The position numbers were made by a program, and so were the translations under genes. This document shows positions 4,971 through 5,270 of a stretch of DNA of 5,270 nucleotides, one piece after another (position 1 is the first letter of the stretch; each line of letters begins with the position of its first letter). This stretch comes from Asaia bogorensis (GTDB taxonomy: Bacteria > Pseudomonadota > Alphaproteobacteria > Acetobacterales > Acetobacteraceae): the NCBI GenBank assembly GCA_945874515.1, contig CAMCHA010000215.1, forward strand, positions 1 through 5,270. The letters are read 5' to 3'. The notes beneath the pieces are model-generated. The model worked only from the letters and a program-made list of their open reading frames with translations. It made no database searches and was not told the DNA's origin.

Positions 4971-5270
4971 ATGCGTAAGCTTCTCAGTCTCGCGGGCCGC
5001 AATGGCGCGCATGTCGTGCTCGCCGGTGTGCTGCTCGGCCTTGCAGCGCCCGCGGTTGCGGACGCCGCGCGGCCGCTGCTGGCCGCGGCGATCTTCGCCT
5101 TCACATTCGGCGCCGCGCTGAAGGTGCAGCCCGACGAGCTTCGGAACGAGGCGGCGCACCTGCCGCGGACGGCACTGATCTTGGTTGTCGCAACCTTCGG
5201 CGTACCGCTGCTGATCGGCGGGCTGCTTCTGCTGCTCCGGCCGGATCCCAGTCTTGCGCAGGGCATCATG
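4971..5270 (+). CDS. Membrane transporter, probably BASS/SBF type, 3' end beyond the window
   Basis: A frame of exactly 100 codons is open from ATG 4971 to the window end. The peptide begins MRKLLSLAGRNGAHVVLAGV and is strongly hydrophobic. Probable membrane segments are residues 14-30, 35-50 and 67-89, with a short polar stretch (KVQPDELRNEAAHLPR) between the second and third. A short basic N-terminus, a first helix ending in GLAAPAVAD, then ARPLLAAAIFAFTFGAALKV resemble N-termini of bile acid:sodium symporter (BASS/SBF)-like transporters, which move organic anions with Na+ across the inner membrane. The ion and substrate residues of later helices are outside the window, so function is inferred. 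GC is about 70% over 4981-5270, above the other genes. It is transcribed away from the DUF3141 operon. That this is a membrane protein gene is fairly sure; the family is moderately so. Confidence 0.8.
   Translation, partial: MRKLLSLAGRNGAHVVLAGVLLGLAAPAVADAARPLLAAAIFAFTFGAALKVQPDELRNEAAHLPRTALILVVATFGVPLLIGGLLLLLRPDPSLAQGIM

Noticed and set aside
4827..5269. Two minus-strand frames opposite the transporter start
   Set aside because: Arg/Ser/Ala-rich peptides of the kind produced opposite GC-rich genes; the plus strand reads as a clear membrane protein.

Overview
The window looks like a chromosomal segment from a moderately GC-rich alphaproteobacterium. The evidence is the protein types (a class I PPK2, an alphaproteobacterial-style 3-hydroxybutyrate dehydrogenase, a DUF3141 protein) and tandem intergenic palindromes with CTAGAGC/GCTCTAG ends, a style common in that class. 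I cannot name a genus. Sample lines counted by hand give about 53-55% GC in the first two genes, variable GC (37-63%) in the DUF3141 gene, and about 70% GC over the last 290 bases.

Layout. (1) Positions 1-857 (+): almost all of a polyphosphate kinase 2 gene, missing at most a little of its 5' end. (2) Positions 858-1184: no gene. A large stem-loop follows the ppk2 stop. Further on, two tandem CTAGAGC-type palindromes plus an A8 run form a good intrinsic terminator for the genes arriving on the minus strand. (3) Positions 1185-4447 (-): a two-gene operon, read right to left. The upstream gene encodes an 827-residue DUF3141 protein with a PHA-synthase-like Cys nucleophile. The downstream gene encodes D-3-hydroxybutyrate dehydrogenase. 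They overlap by an ATGA, so translation is probably coupled. (4) Positions 4448-4970: about 520 bases without a convincing intact gene but with unusual structure. This includes a 93-base near-perfect palindrome, a coding-like remnant on the minus strand, and an 80-base segment bounded by perfect 10-bp inverted repeats. (5) Positions 4971-5270 (+): the first 100 codons of a very GC-rich membrane protein gene, probably a bile acid:sodium symporter (BASS/SBF)-type transporter, which runs off the window.

How it fits together. The central operon points to poly-3-hydroxybutyrate (PHB) or 3-hydroxybutyrate metabolism. A thiol-type alpha/beta hydrolase related to PHA synthases would act on hydroxyalkanoate esters, and the dehydrogenase interconverts 3-hydroxybutyrate and acetoacetate. 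The converging PPK2 gene handles polyphosphate, another storage polymer, but nothing here shows co-regulation with the operon. The part most worth a second look is 4590-4960: a strong Shine-Dalgarno/ATG entering a 40-bp-arm palindrome, next to an apparently broken gene and a sharp rise in GC. It looks like a rearrangement or small-element insertion point. No CRISPR array, tRNA, rRNA or transposase gene is visible.
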